Shown in pieces: positions 47,413 through 56,800 of a stretch of 64,000 nucleotides of DNA. Position numbers and translations under genes: made by a program. The DNA lies in NCBI RefSeq assembly GCF_001995215.1, contig NZ_MUXN01000003.1, forward strand, positions 62,001 through 126,000, in the 5' to 3' direction. The DNA comes from Amycolatopsis azurea DSM 43854. GTDB taxonomy: Bacteria; Actinomycetota; Actinomycetes; Mycobacteriales; Pseudonocardiaceae. The first letter of the stretch is position 1; the number at the start of each line of letters is the position of its first letter. The notes beneath the pieces were generated by a model. It was not told the DNA's origin. It was given only the letters and a program-made list of their open reading frames with translations, and made no database searches.

Positions 47413-48302
47413 CCGTCGTCCTGGACCCGGGCGACCAGTTCCTCGAGTCGTCCCGTGGCGGCCGCGATCGCGAGATGGTCGGCGTAGTCGCGGGATTCGA
47501 CGATCAGCCCGTCGCGTACGCGCAGCACGAAGATGTTGGACAGGCGGAATTCCGCGCTGTCCCCGGCCGTGCCCTGGTAGTCGAACTCGCCGATCACGAC
47601 TTCGGGGTCGAGGGTCTCGTGGATCACCAGGTCCCGGACCTGGAACCGGACTTTGCCCTGTTCGCCGAACTTGAAGTGCTCACGCAGGTCTTCCCGGCTC
47701 TTCAGCGTCTCCGCCCCGGGCAGGAACGGGTGCGTGACATGGGTTTCCTCGGCGTAGAGCTCCGGCAGCCCGGCCCAATCGCCGTCCGCGACGCCGTAGA
47801 CGAGTCGCTCGAAAACGCCGCGCGGGCTCTTCGGATCCGCCGTCGACGCGGGGCGCGGCGGAACCGGCGTGAGCTCGCGTTCCGCGGTCTCGTAACTCTT
47901 CTTCAGGGCTTCCAGGCCGTCGCGCGCCGCGGTGAGTCGCAGGTAGTCGTGGTAATCGCGCGAATGGGCGATGAGCCCGTCGCGCACCCGGAGGAGCTGG
48001 ATGTTGGCGATGTCGAAGGACTTCCCGGTGTCCAGCGCCTCGCCGACGTTGCGGTACTCGGCGATGATCACCTCCGGGTCGGTTGTCCCGTGAATCAGGA
48101 CGTCCGCCCTGCTCATGCGCACGTTGAAGCCTCCGCCGAAGTTCCGGCGGAGCGTCTCGCGGCCCTCGAAGCGGGTCGGCACGGGCGGGCGCTGCGGATT
48201 CTCGACGACGGCGTCTTCCGCGTAGAGGTCGAAGAGCGTCTCCCAGTTTCGGGCAGTGATGTCTTCGGAAAGCCTGGCGAAGACGTCGCGGGGTGTGGTC
48301 AT
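47409..48302 (-). CDS. Protein with two tandem SnoaL/NTF2-like domains
   Basis: The protein is 297 residues. Two similar halves are visible: 'VFARLSEDITARNWETLFDL' and 'YAEDAVVENP' at residues 7-36, and 'VFERLVYGVADGDWAGLPEL' and 'YAEETHVTHP' at about 163-192. Each ends with 'LLRVRDGLIAHSRDYHDYL' or 'VLRVRDGLIVESRDYADHL'. These are cone-shaped NTF2-like folds that act as small-molecule isomerases, cyclases or binding proteins. Internal duplication is evident. The ligand is unknown. Confidence 0.8.
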   Translation of the reverse strand: MTTPRDVFARLSEDITARNWETLFDLYAEDAVVENPQRPPVPTRFEGRETLRRNFGGGFNVRMSRADVLIHGTTDPEVIIAEYRNVGEALDTGKSFDIANIQLLRVRDGLIAHSRDYHDYLRLTAARDGLEALKKSYETAERELTPVPPRPASTADPKSPRGVFERLVYGVADGDWAGLPELYAEETHVTHPFLPGAETLKSREDLREHFKFGEQGKVRFQVRDLVIHETLDPEVVIGEFDYQGTAGDSAEFRLSNIFVLRVRDGLIVESRDYADHLAIAAATGRLEELVARVQDDG

Positions 48303-48440
48303 GAAGGGTCTCCCAGTCGGACAAGAAGCGGAGTCTGTAGTCCGCCTTCGACGATACGGACTGCAGACTCCGCTTGTCCATCTGCCGGCGGGCCGGGTTC
48401 AGGTGCACCCCGTGGCCGATTCGCTGGCCGTAAGCGTTGT

Positions 48441-48483
48441 GAAAGCCACTTTCGCAACGTTTAAGGTTGCGAAAGTGGCTTTC
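48441..48483. repeat. 18-bp inverted repeat between minus-strand genes (family D)
   Basis: GAAAGCCACTTTCGCAAC (48441-48458) pairs exactly with 48466-48483 around a 7-base loop. Each arm contains GAAAG facing CTTTC, so secondary hairpins are possible. It lies in the 210-base gap between the ankyrin-gene stop and the SnoaL-like gene start and probably ends the ankyrin transcript. Confidence 0.65.
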
Positions 48484-48512
48484 GCGACGCGGGAACCGTG
48501 AGTCTGTCCCGC

Positions 48513-49469
48513 TCAGGCGCTCCGCAGCACCGCCAGGATCTCCGCCTGCTCGAAATGCTCGGCCCATCCCACGGCCGACGACGAGTACAGGGAGTCCTCC
48601 AGCGAAGGATCCGCCCCGGCCGCCAGCAACGCGCGCACCGCGTCGACGTGTCCGCCCTGCACGGCCAGATGCAGCGCCGTGACGCCCTTCCCATGCGAAA
48701 GCGCGCCGAACGTCCCCTGGCGGTCGACCGAAGCGCCCAGCTCCACCAAAGTCGTGATCACCGATGCCTTCCCCTGGGCGGCGGCCCATGTCAGCGCGGT
48801 GCCCCGGTAGACGTCCGCGTCCACATTCGCGCCGCGAGCCACCAGCGTCCGAACCGCCTCGGACCGGTCGTTCCGCGCGGCCCACGACAGCGCTTCGTCG
48901 ACGATCTCGGCCGGATCGTCGCTCGGCCGCCATTCCGGGAAACCGCTGTGCGGCCGGTGGAACTCGCGATGCGCGCCCGCCGCGGGGGAGAGCGTGCCGT
49001 CCGGCGCGAGCAACTCGTCCAGGAGTTCCGTCCGGCCGAGTCCGGCCGCCACCCGCAGGTTGCCGGGGGAGAGGTCACGCGCGGCCAGTACTTCGGCGGC
49101 CTCGCGATGACCCCAGAACAACGCGACCACCAGCGGTGTCCCGCCGTCGCCGCGCGCGGGCACGTCGACCGGGGCGCCCGCGTCAAGCAGCATCGTGACC
49201 AGCAGCGTCAGCCCGACGTACCCGGCCTGGTGCAACGCGGTCCAGCCGTGCACGTTGGCCGACGCCGGATCGGCCCCGTGGTCGAGCAGGATCCGGCACA
49301 GCCGCTCGTCGCGGGTGGCGGTGGCCATGCCGAGCAGATCGTTCCCGTTCTTCCCGTGCGCGTGGACGAGCGTGGGCAGATCGCCGATCAGCCGCGCGAG
49401 ACCGGCTAGGTCCCGCGCGTCGATCAGTTTCCGTGCCTGCTCGAAAGCGAGTTCAGCCGGTGACGTCAT
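48513..49469 (-). CDS. Ankyrin-repeat protein
   Basis: The protein is 318 residues from ATG 49469. Ankyrin repeats are clear at 'HGKNGNDLLGMATATRDERL', 'NVHGWTALHQAGYVGLTLLV', 'GDGGTPLVVALFWGHREAAE', 'YRGTALTWAAAQGKASVITT' and 'KGVTALHLAVQGGHVDAVRA', with weaker ones between. There is no signal peptide or enzymatic domain, suggesting a protein-binding role. Its start lies 17 bases inside the upstream LLM oxidoreductase gene, so it is the last gene of that operon; the partnership with F420 enzymes is unusual. Confidence 0.85.
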   Translation of the reverse strand: MTSPAELAFEQARKLIDARDLAGLARLIGDLPTLVHAHGKNGNDLLGMATATRDERLCRILLDHGADPASANVHGWTALHQAGYVGLTLLVTMLLDAGAPVDVPARGDGGTPLVVALFWGHREAAEVLAARDLSPGNLRVAAGLGRTELLDELLAPDGTLSPAAGAHREFHRPHSGFPEWRPSDDPAEIVDEALSWAARNDRSEAVRTLVARGANVDADVYRGTALTWAAAQGKASVITTLVELGASVDRQGTFGALSHGKGVTALHLAVQGGHVDAVRALLAAGADPSLEDSLYSSSAVGWAEHFEQAEILAVLRSA

Positions 49470-50289
49470 GCTTCCGCACGCTACCGCCCACCCCCGACAA
49501 AAGCCGCCATTCCGCCAGCGGGATCCGCTCGTCCCCGGTGAGTACCTGCAAGCAGACGTGGTCCGCGCCGGCGTCCAGATGCTCCCGCACCCGCGCCGAG
49601 ATCGCGTCCTCCCCGACGGCGACCAGCGCGTCCACGATCCGGTCGGAGCCGTAATCCTCTTCGGTGAACCCGAATCGCCGCAGATTCGCCCGGTGGTGGG
49701 CCGCCAGTTCCAGGTACGCCGACACGTGCTGCCGCGCGATCTCCCGATCCGAACCCAGCACGACGGCCTGCTCGACGGCGAGGAAAGCCCCGGGTCCCAT
49801 GGCTTCCCGTGCCTGCGCGGTGTGCTCGACGGGGACGAAGTACGGATGCGCCCCATCGGCGCGTTCCGCCGCCAAAGAGAGCATCTTCGGTCCCAGCGCG
49901 GCCAGCAATCGCCGATGCGGGGAGTCCGGTGTGGACAGTTCGGCCGCGTCCATGGCGTCGAGGTACCCGCGCATCGCGTCCAGCGGTTTCGTCCCCGGCC
50001 TGTGCCCGCCCAGGCCGAGGACGAACCGGCCGGGATAGGCCTCCGCGAGGGTCCGGCCCGCGGCCGCGGCGGTGGCCGGTTCCCGCTGGTCGAACCGCGC
50101 GATCCCGGTGGCGATCGTCAGCCGGGAGGTCGCCGCCAGTAGCAGTCCCGCCTGCGTGAAGGCCTCGCGCCCCAGGTACTCCCCGAACCACAGCGTGTCG
50201 AACCCCAGCTCTTCGACTTCCGCGGCCGCGTCGCGGACTTCGCCGATTTCCTTGCCGTCGAAGGAGAACGTCCAGATCCCGACACTCAC
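49453..50289 (-). CDS. LLM class F420-dependent oxidoreductase
   Basis: The protein is 278 residues from GTG 50289. Luciferase-like barrel features are 'AAAEVEELGFDTLWFGEYLG', 'LLLAATSRLTIATGIARF', 'AEAYPGRFVLGLGGHRPG' and 'AALGPKMLSLAAERADGAHP'. Such enzymes use the deazaflavin F420, standard in actinomycetes. The substrate is unknown. Its start overlaps the stop of a second LLM gene by four bases (GTGA). Confidence 0.87.
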   Translation of the reverse strand: MSVGIWTFSFDGKEIGEVRDAAAEVEELGFDTLWFGEYLGREAFTQAGLLLAATSRLTIATGIARFDQREPATAAAAGRTLAEAYPGRFVLGLGGHRPGTKPLDAMRGYLDAMDAAELSTPDSPHRRLLAALGPKMLSLAAERADGAHPYFVPVEHTAQAREAMGPGAFLAVEQAVVLGSDREIARQHVSAYLELAAHHRANLRRFGFTEEDYGSDRIVDALVAVGEDAISARVREHLDAGADHVCLQVLTGDERIPLAEWRLLSGVGGSVRKHDVTG

Positions 50290-51194
50290 CTCGTCACCTC
50301 CGCCAGCGCCGGGGCCAGCCGCTTCAGCTGGTCCAGGATGGTCGCCAGATCGTCCCCGTCGGGAGTGACGAGCACGGTGTCCGCGCCGGCGTCGACGAGT
50401 TCCTTGACCCGCCCCGCGATCCTCTCCTCGTCACCCCAGGCGGTCAGCCCGTCCACGAGCCGGTCGCTGACCCCGTCGATGTCCTCGTCCGTGTAGCCCA
50501 GCCGTTTCCAGCCGTTGAAGTAGTGCGGGACGTCGTACCGCTTCATCACCTCGATGTTCTTCGCCACGTTCGCCCGCGCCTGCTCGCGGTCGCCGAGCAG
50601 GACCGAATGGGTGGGAATGAGCAGCTTGTCCGGGCCGAGGATCTCGCGGGAGTACGGCGTGTGCTCGAAGGGCTGGGCGAACGGGTGCGCGCCGTCCGTC
50701 CGGTCTCGCGCGAGTTCGAGCATCTTCGGCCCGACGGCGGCGAGGATCCGCGGAAACGGCACGGGCGCCGGGAATTCGGCCGCCGCCTCGTCCATCTCCG
50801 TGAGGTACGCGCGGGTCTGTTCGAGCGGCCGGTAGTCCACACCGGACTTCGCGGCCTGGAAGGCGTGCCCGATCCCGATCCCCAGCACGAACCTGCCGGG
50901 GAAGGCGTGCGCGAGCGTCCGCGCGCCGCTGTGGGCGGTGCGCCCGGGACGCGACCAGATGTTGGCGATCCCGGTGCCGATCACCACCCGTCCGGTGGAC
51001 GCGAGCGTGATGCCGCCGTGCGCGAACAGCTCCCGGCTCCCGGGACCTTCACCGGCCCAAACGGTGCGATATCCCAGCTCTTCCAGTTGCCGGATCGCCG
51101 CCAGCTCCTCGTCTGGCGTCGGATGGGCCATGCCGAGCGGCAGCCAGACACCCACCGGTCCCAGCCGGTCGCGGGTCTCTTCGATCAGGTTCAT
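50286..51194 (-). CDS. LLM class F420-dependent oxidoreductase
   Basis: The protein is 302 residues from ATG 51194 with GGAGAG seven bases upstream. It parallels its downstream neighbour: 'EELGYRTVWAGEGPGSRELF', 'STGRVVIGTGIANIWSRPG', 'AHAFPGRFVLGIGIGHAFQA' and 'AAVGPKMLELARDRTDGAHP'. The two are probably paralogues acting on related substrates. It is the first gene of a three-gene operon facing a TetR gene across a promoter region with paired palindromes. Confidence 0.87.
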   Translation of the reverse strand: MNLIEETRDRLGPVGVWLPLGMAHPTPDEELAAIRQLEELGYRTVWAGEGPGSRELFAHGGITLASTGRVVIGTGIANIWSRPGRTAHSGARTLAHAFPGRFVLGIGIGHAFQAAKSGVDYRPLEQTRAYLTEMDEAAAEFPAPVPFPRILAAVGPKMLELARDRTDGAHPFAQPFEHTPYSREILGPDKLLIPTHSVLLGDREQARANVAKNIEVMKRYDVPHYFNGWKRLGYTDEDIDGVSDRLVDGLTAWGDEERIAGRVKELVDAGADTVLVTPDGDDLATILDQLKRLAPALAEVTR

Positions 51195-51214
51195 CAGTTC
51201 TCTCCAGCTAACAT

Positions 51215-51260
51215 GAGGCAGCCTCCGGTTACCTCGGCGACTATACGGAGGCTGCCTCCG
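51215..51260. promoter_or_regulatory. Paired TetR-type operators in the divergent promoter region
   Basis: GAGGCAGCCTCCG (51215-51227) and its exact complement CGGAGGCTGCCTC (51246-51258) are separated by 18 bases. Each half is itself a palindrome, GAGGC-N-GCCTC, giving two operator-like sites with centres about 33 bases apart, one near each divergent start. I infer that the adjacent TetR protein binds both and represses itself and the LLM operon. Confidence 0.7.
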
Positions 51261-51288
51261 ATTTGTCGAGACTAGGCTCTGGAACGCG

Positions 51289-51855
51289 ATGGACATCGAC
51301 AAGAAGCCGCTGCGGGCGGACGCCCGGCGCAACTACGAGCGCCTCCTCGAAGAGGCGAGGCGCGCTTTCGCCGCGCATGGGGTCGACGCCTCGCTGGAAG
51401 AGATCGCCCGCCGGGCCGGTGTCGGCATCGGGACGCTCTACCGGCACTTCCCGACGCGGGAGGCCTTGGTCGAGACGGTGCTCCGCGACAGGTTCGACGG
51501 CCAGGCCGCGAAGGCTCGCGAACTCCTGGACTCGCCGGAGCCGCTGGACGCGTTGAGGACCTGGCTCGCCGGGATGGGGGCGGAGTCGGCGCGCTACCGC
51601 GGTCTGCCCGAACTGATGGTCGACGTCCTCGACGACGAGACCTCGCCGCTGTACGCGTCGTGTCACGCCATGCGGGACGGCGTATCCCATCTGGTGGAAC
51701 GGGCGAAGGTCGCGGGCGCGCTCCGGGCGAACGTCACAGTGGACGAACTGCTGGTGCTGCTGCACGCGCTTTCCTGGGCCAGTGAACACCTTTCGGGTGA
51801 CAACGCGCTCGAACGGCTCGTCGATCTCGTTTTCGCCGGATTACGGGCGAGTTAA
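51289..51855 (+). CDS. TetR family repressor
   Basis: The protein is 188 residues from ATG 51289. 'EEARRAFAAHGVDASLEEIA' and 'RRAGVGIGTLYRHFPTREAL' form the TetR helix-turn-helix. The C-terminal ligand domain contains 'LRTWLAGMGAESARYRGLPE' and 'LLHALSWASEHLSGDNALER', like a common actinobacterial subgroup. It is divergent from the LLM-LLM-ankyrin operon across 94 bases holding its likely operators. The serA promoter begins within its stop codon. Confidence 0.9.
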   Translation: MDIDKKPLRADARRNYERLLEEARRAFAAHGVDASLEEIARRAGVGIGTLYRHFPTREALVETVLRDRFDGQAAKARELLDSPEPLDALRTWLAGMGAESARYRGLPELMVDVLDDETSPLYASCHAMRDGVSHLVERAKVAGALRANVTVDELLVLLHALSWASEHLSGDNALERLVDLVFAGLRAS

Positions 51856-51881
51856 CAATCCCCTGTCACCAGGTCTAAACT
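51852..51881 (+). promoter_or_regulatory. Predicted serA promoter
   Basis: TTAACA (51852-51857), 18-base spacer, TAAACT (51876-51881), close to the consensus. The -35 overlaps the tetR stop codon. A start point near 51888 would give a leader of about 70 bases before serA. Confidence 0.6.
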
Positions 51882-51956
51882 GCGGCGCAACCGGGCACAA
51901 CGGCGTGACCGTCAACAGTGAGTCGCAGGCACAGACCAGATAGTGGGAGCCGTATC

Positions 51957-53555
51957 GTGACCAAGCCGAACAAGCCCGTCGTCCTCATCGCCGAGAAGCT
52001 CGCGCCTTCCGTGCTGAGTGTCTTCTCCGACGAGGTCGAGGTCCAGCATGTGGACGGCACGGACCGCCCCGCGCTGCTCGAAGCCGTGAAGACGGCGGAC
52101 GCGCTGCTCGTGCGGTCCGCGACGAAGGTCGACGCCGAAGTGCTCGCCGCCACCACCACGCTCAAGGTGGTCGCCCGCGCCGGCGTCGGGCTGGACAACG
52201 TCGAGGTCCCCGCCGCCACCGACCGCGGTGTCCTCGTGGTCAACGCGCCGACGTCGAACATCGTCTCCGCCGCCGAGCACGCCGTCGCGCTGCTGCTCGC
52301 GGTCGCCCGCCGGGTCCCGGCCGCGGACCAGAGCCTCCAGGGCGGCGCGTGGAAGCGCAGCGCCTACTCCGGCGTCGAGATCCAGGGCAAGACCGTCGGC
52401 GTGGTCGGCCTCGGCAAGATCGGCCAGCTGTTCGCGCAGCGGCTCGCCGCGTTCGACACCAAGATCATCGCGTACGACCCCTACGTCTCGGCCGCCCGCG
52501 CCGCGCAGCTCGGCATCGAGCTGGTCACGCTGGACGAGCTGCTGGAGCGCGCCGACGCGATCTCCATCCACCTGCCGAAGACCCCGGAGACCAAGGGCCT
52601 GATCGGCGCCGAGGCGCTCAAGAAGACCAAGCAGGGCGTCATCATCGTCAACGCCGCCCGCGGTGGCCTGATCGACGAGCAGGCGCTGGCGGACGCGGTG
52701 AGCTCCGGCCACGTCGGCGGCGCCGGCATCGACGTCTTCGTCACCGAGCCCACCACCGAGAGCCCGCTGTTCGGCCTGCCGAACGTCGTCGTCACCCCGC
52801 ACCTGGGCGCGTCGACCGCCGAGGCGCAGGACCGCGCGGGCACCGACGTCGCGAAGTCCGTGCTGCTCGCGCTGCGCGGCGACTTCGTGCCGGACGCGGT
52901 GAACGTGGCCGGTGGCGGCACGGTCGGCGAGCACGTCCGGCCGTACCTCTCGCTCACCCAGAAGCTCGGCACCGTGCTGACCGCGCTCAACCCGAAGGCG
53001 CCCGCCTCGGTCACCGTCGTGGTCAAGGGCGAGCTGTCCACCGAGGACGTCAGCGTGCTGCCGCTCGCGGCCGAGCGCGGCGTGTTCTCCGGCGTCGTCG
53101 AGGACCAGGTCACCTTCGTGAACGCGCCGCGCGTGGCGGAGGAGCTGGGGGTCCAGGTCGATCTGGTCACCGAGACCGAAAGCCCCAAATTCCGCAGCCT
53201 GGTCACCGTCCGCGCGGTCCACGCCGACGGCACCACGCTTTCGGTGTCCGGCTCGGTCACCGGCAAGGACGAGGTCGAGAAGCTGGTCGAGGTCAACGGC
53301 CGCCACTTCGACCTGCGCGCCGAGGGCAACGTGCTGCTGCTGGAGTACCCGGACCGTCCCGGCATCATGGGCCGCGTCGGCACGCTGCTCGGCGAGGCGG
53401 GCATCAACATCGAGGCCGCGCAGATCAGCCAGACCACCGACGGCGCGGACGCGGTCATGCTGTTGCGTGTGGACCGTTCGGTGGACTCGCACCTGCTGGA
53501 GCCGATCGGCGCGACCGTCGGGGCGCACACGATCCGGGCCGTCAACTTCGGCTGA
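51957..53555 (+). CDS. serA: D-3-phosphoglycerate dehydrogenase
   Basis: The protein is 532 residues from GTG 51957 (MTKPNKPVVLIAEKL). 'VGVVGLGKIGQLFAQRLAAF' is the NAD site; 'NAARGGLIDEQALADAV', 'GGAGIDVFVTEP' and 'TPHLGASTAEAQ' give the catalytic Arg, Glu and His. The long type has an intervening domain (about residues 320-450) and a C-terminal ACT domain ('VLLLEYPDRPGIMGRVGTLL'), as in mycobacterial SerA1, which serine inhibits. It commits 3-phosphoglycerate to serine. A terminator follows at 53570. Confidence 0.96.
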   Translation: MTKPNKPVVLIAEKLAPSVLSVFSDEVEVQHVDGTDRPALLEAVKTADALLVRSATKVDAEVLAATTTLKVVARAGVGLDNVEVPAATDRGVLVVNAPTSNIVSAAEHAVALLLAVARRVPAADQSLQGGAWKRSAYSGVEIQGKTVGVVGLGKIGQLFAQRLAAFDTKIIAYDPYVSAARAAQLGIELVTLDELLERADAISIHLPKTPETKGLIGAEALKKTKQGVIIVNAARGGLIDEQALADAVSSGHVGGAGIDVFVTEPTTESPLFGLPNVVVTPHLGASTAEAQDRAGTDVAKSVLLALRGDFVPDAVNVAGGGTVGEHVRPYLSLTQKLGTVLTALNPKAPASVTVVVKGELSTEDVSVLPLAAERGVFSGVVEDQVTFVNAPRVAEELGVQVDLVTETESPKFRSLVTVRAVHADGTTLSVSGSVTGKDEVEKLVEVNGRHFDLRAEGNVLLLEYPDRPGIMGRVGTLLGEAGINIEAAQISQTTDGADAVMLLRVDRSVDSHLLEPIGATVGAHTIRAVNFG

Positions 53556-53569
53556 CCTGAAAAGCCTGT

Positions 53570-53603
53570 AACGAAAGCCGCGTCCACGGACGCGGCTTTC
53601 GTT
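53570..53603 (+). terminator. Intrinsic terminator of serA
   Basis: A 16-bp perfect stem (53570-53585 with 53588-53603), AACGAAAGCCGCGTCC on the left, begins 14 bases after the serA stop and ends in TTCGTT. Confidence 0.85.
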
Positions 53604-53849
53604 ATATGGCAACACGTTACCGGCGTTACAGGCATACTTTTCCCCGGTAGTCACAGGGTTGCGAAGAGCAAGATTCAATAACGGTGAAAAATGCCTACTG
53701 AAGTCGGGCTGGTCCCCGGATAGGTTCTTCCGGCGAGGCCGAACCATCGCGCCGTCAAGGGCACGGCGCGGCGCCGGGGCTCACCGTCGGGGGTGTGTTC
53801 GAGCGGCAGGCAGGTTCCGAGTCGAGGCCTCGAGTGAGGGCACTAACTC
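53604..53849. other. Upstream region of the subtilase gene
   Basis: This 246-base stretch holds no credible gene. An A/T-richer block around 53685-53700 (CAATAACGGTGAAAAATGCC) is the likeliest promoter zone, but I could not fix boxes. Imperfect repeats of CGTTAC around 53614-53631 are the only other pattern seen. Confidence 0.35.
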
Positions 53850-56800
53850 ATGAACAGATCCCGCGTACCCCGATGGGCCATCCGCTCGTCGGCCGCGGTC
53901 TTCGCCGCGTTGCTCGCGACGTCCGTGACCGGGGCGACCGCGGCCGCGCAGGACGTCCCCCTCGCGGACGGCATCACGCCGGCGAAGATCGACCGTAACG
54001 CGTTCCAGGGCAAGGTCGAACCGAAGCTCAAGGCCGCCCAGGGCCAGATCACCGCCTTCGTCGAGCTGGCCAAGCAGCCCGCCGTCGACGCCTTCAACGC
54101 CGAGCAGAACAAGGGCGCGGGCAAGGAGCAGGCGAAGAAGGCCGCGAAGAACGCCAAGGCCGACGCCGCCGCGACGGTGAACTCCGTCGTCGGCCAGCTC
54201 AAGGCCGCCGACGCCGGCACCCAGCTGGTCACGCAGACCTCCAACGCGGTCGCCGGCGCGGTCGTCACGGCCGACGCCGCGAAGATCCGTGAGCTGGCGA
54301 AGCGGCCGGACGTCGTCTCGGTCAAGAAGGTCGTGCCGAAGACCCGCACGAACTCCAGCGCGGTCCAGCTGACCAACACGCTCGCGTCGTGGCAGCAGAC
54401 CGGCCGCTACGGCGACGGCATCCGCGTCGGCGTGATCGACGACGGCATCGACTACACCCACGCCGACTTCGGCGGCCCGGGCACGGTCGAGGCGTACAAG
54501 GCGATCAACCGCGACCAGGCCACCCCCGCCTTCCCGACCGACAAGGTCGTCGGCGGTGTCGACCTGGTCGGCGACGCCTACGACTCGGGCAGCAGCGACC
54601 CGGCCCTCAAGACCCCGAAGCCGGACCCCAACCCGCTCGCCTGCGGCCACCACGGCACGCACGTCGCGGGCACGGTCGCCGGTTTCGGCGTGGACGAAGC
54701 GGGCAAGACGTTCACGGGCGACTACAAGAAGCTCAACAAGAAGAAGCTCGAAGCGATGCAGATCGGCCCGGGCACCGCGCCCAAGGCCCTGCTGTACGCG
54801 ATCAAGGTCTTCGGCTGCGCCGGCTCGACCAACGTCACCTCGCAGGCGCTCGACTGGTCGCTCGACCCGGACGGCGACGGTGACTTCACCGACCACCTCG
54901 ACGTGGTCAACCTGTCGCTGGGCGGCGACTTCGCCACCCCGGACGACCCGGACTCGCTGTTCGTCCGCAAGATCGCCGCGAACAACGTCGTCCCGGTGTT
55001 CTCCGCGGGCAACGGCGGTGACCTCAACGACGTCGGCGGCGCGCCGGGCAACACGCCCGAGGCGCTGACCGTCGCCAGCAGCCGTGACGCTTCCGTCCTG
55101 CGCGACGCCGTCGAGGCCGTGGCCCCCGACGGTGTCAAGGGCCCGAAGACCGGCCAGTTCAGCCAGAACTACGCGGCCTACGACACGCTCGACGTCACCG
55201 CGCCGGTGGTCGCCCTGTCCGCGGCCAACGCGGCGGGCTGCAACCCGTACTCCGACGCCGACAAGGCCAAGGTCGCGGGCAAGATCGTCTGGCTCGAATG
55301 GGACGACAACGACGCGACCCGCGCCTGCGGCTCTGGCGTCCGCTCGAACAACGCGCAGGCCGCCGGTGCCAAGGGCGCGCTGTTCTCGTCCACGCTGGAG
55401 CACTTCTCGGCCGGTATCGCGGGCAACGCGGCCACGCCGACGTTCCAGCTGACCGGCGGCGCGACCGCTTCGCTGCGCCCGGCGCTGGCCGCCGGCACGC
55501 TCCAGGTCCGCATGACCGGCAAGGGCCGCGTGTCCGTGCCGACCTTCGACCAGTCCATTGTGGACACCCCGAGCTCGTTCACCTCGCGTGGCGGGCGCGG
55601 ACCGGCCGTCAAGCCGGACGTCTCGGCGCCCGGTGACTCGATCTCGTCGGCGCTGGCCGGCAGCGGAGCGGGCCGTCTGGTCATCTCCGGTACGTCGATG
55701 GCGGCTCCGCACACCTCGGGTATCACCGCCCTGATCCGTCAGGCGCACCCGGACTGGTCGGTCGAGGAGGTCAAGGCCTCGGTCATCAACACCGCAGGCC
55801 ACGACATCCACGACGCGTCGGGACGCACCTACGCGCCGCAGCGCGTCGGCAGCGGCCGGATCGACGCGAAGGCCGCGCTGGACAACCAGGTCCTGGCCTA
55901 CGTCGTCGACAACCCCGGCGCCGTCACGGTCAACTTCGGCGTCGTCGAAGCGGGCGGCCCGCTCACCCTGACCAAGACGGTCAAGGTGGTCAACAAGGGC
56001 ATCAAGCCGGTCGAGTACTCGGTGGGCTACGAAGCCGTGAACGCGCTCCCCGGTGTCGAGTACACAGTGGACAAGCCGACCGTCAAGCTGAGCCCGCGCG
56101 GTATCGCGACGGTGAAGGTGACCCTGAAGATCGCCGACCCCAAGGCGCTCCGCAAGGTCATCGACCCGACCATGGCGACCACGCAGGTCGGCCTCGCCCG
56201 GCAGTTCGTGGCAGACGCCTCCGGCCGGATCGCGTTCACCCCTAAGAGCGGCACGACCGTCCCGCTGCGGCTCTCGGTGTACTCCGCGCCGAAGCCCGTC
56301 TCGTCCATCAACACCCCGGGCAACGTCAACTTCGGTGCCGGCCAGGACCAGGCCGTGCTGAACCTGACCGGCAAGGGCGTGGACCAGGGCACCGGTTCGC
56401 AGCGGTACCGCTCGCTGATCAGCGTGCTCGAGCTGCAGGCGGAATCCCCGCAGCTGCCCGAGTGCGACGGCAGCGTCACCACCGACTGCACGCTGAACCA
56501 GACCGCCAAGGGCGCCGACCTGCGCTACATCGGCGCGGCGTCGACCGCTCCGCTGGCCAAGGCGCAGGGTGAGCCGGAGAACGCGCTGCTGGCCTTCGGT
56601 CTCACCACCTGGAGCGACCTGGCCAACCTGGGCAGCAACACCTCGCCGTTCGTGGACATCGACACCACGGGCGACGGGAACCCGGACTTCGAGACCTATG
56701 TCACGAAGGTGACCGCGACCGACGTCCTGGTGGCCGTCACGGTGGCGCTCAAGCCGGGCTTCCCGCAGGTGGACATCCAGCCGGTCAACGGCCAGCTCGG

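Noticed and set aside
51905..51943. 12-codon frame MTVNSESQAQTR with two Ser codons upstream of serA, a possible serine leader peptide
   Set aside because: No terminator or alternative hairpins lie between it and serA, it has only isolated Ser codons, and there is no ribosome site or leaderless geometry.
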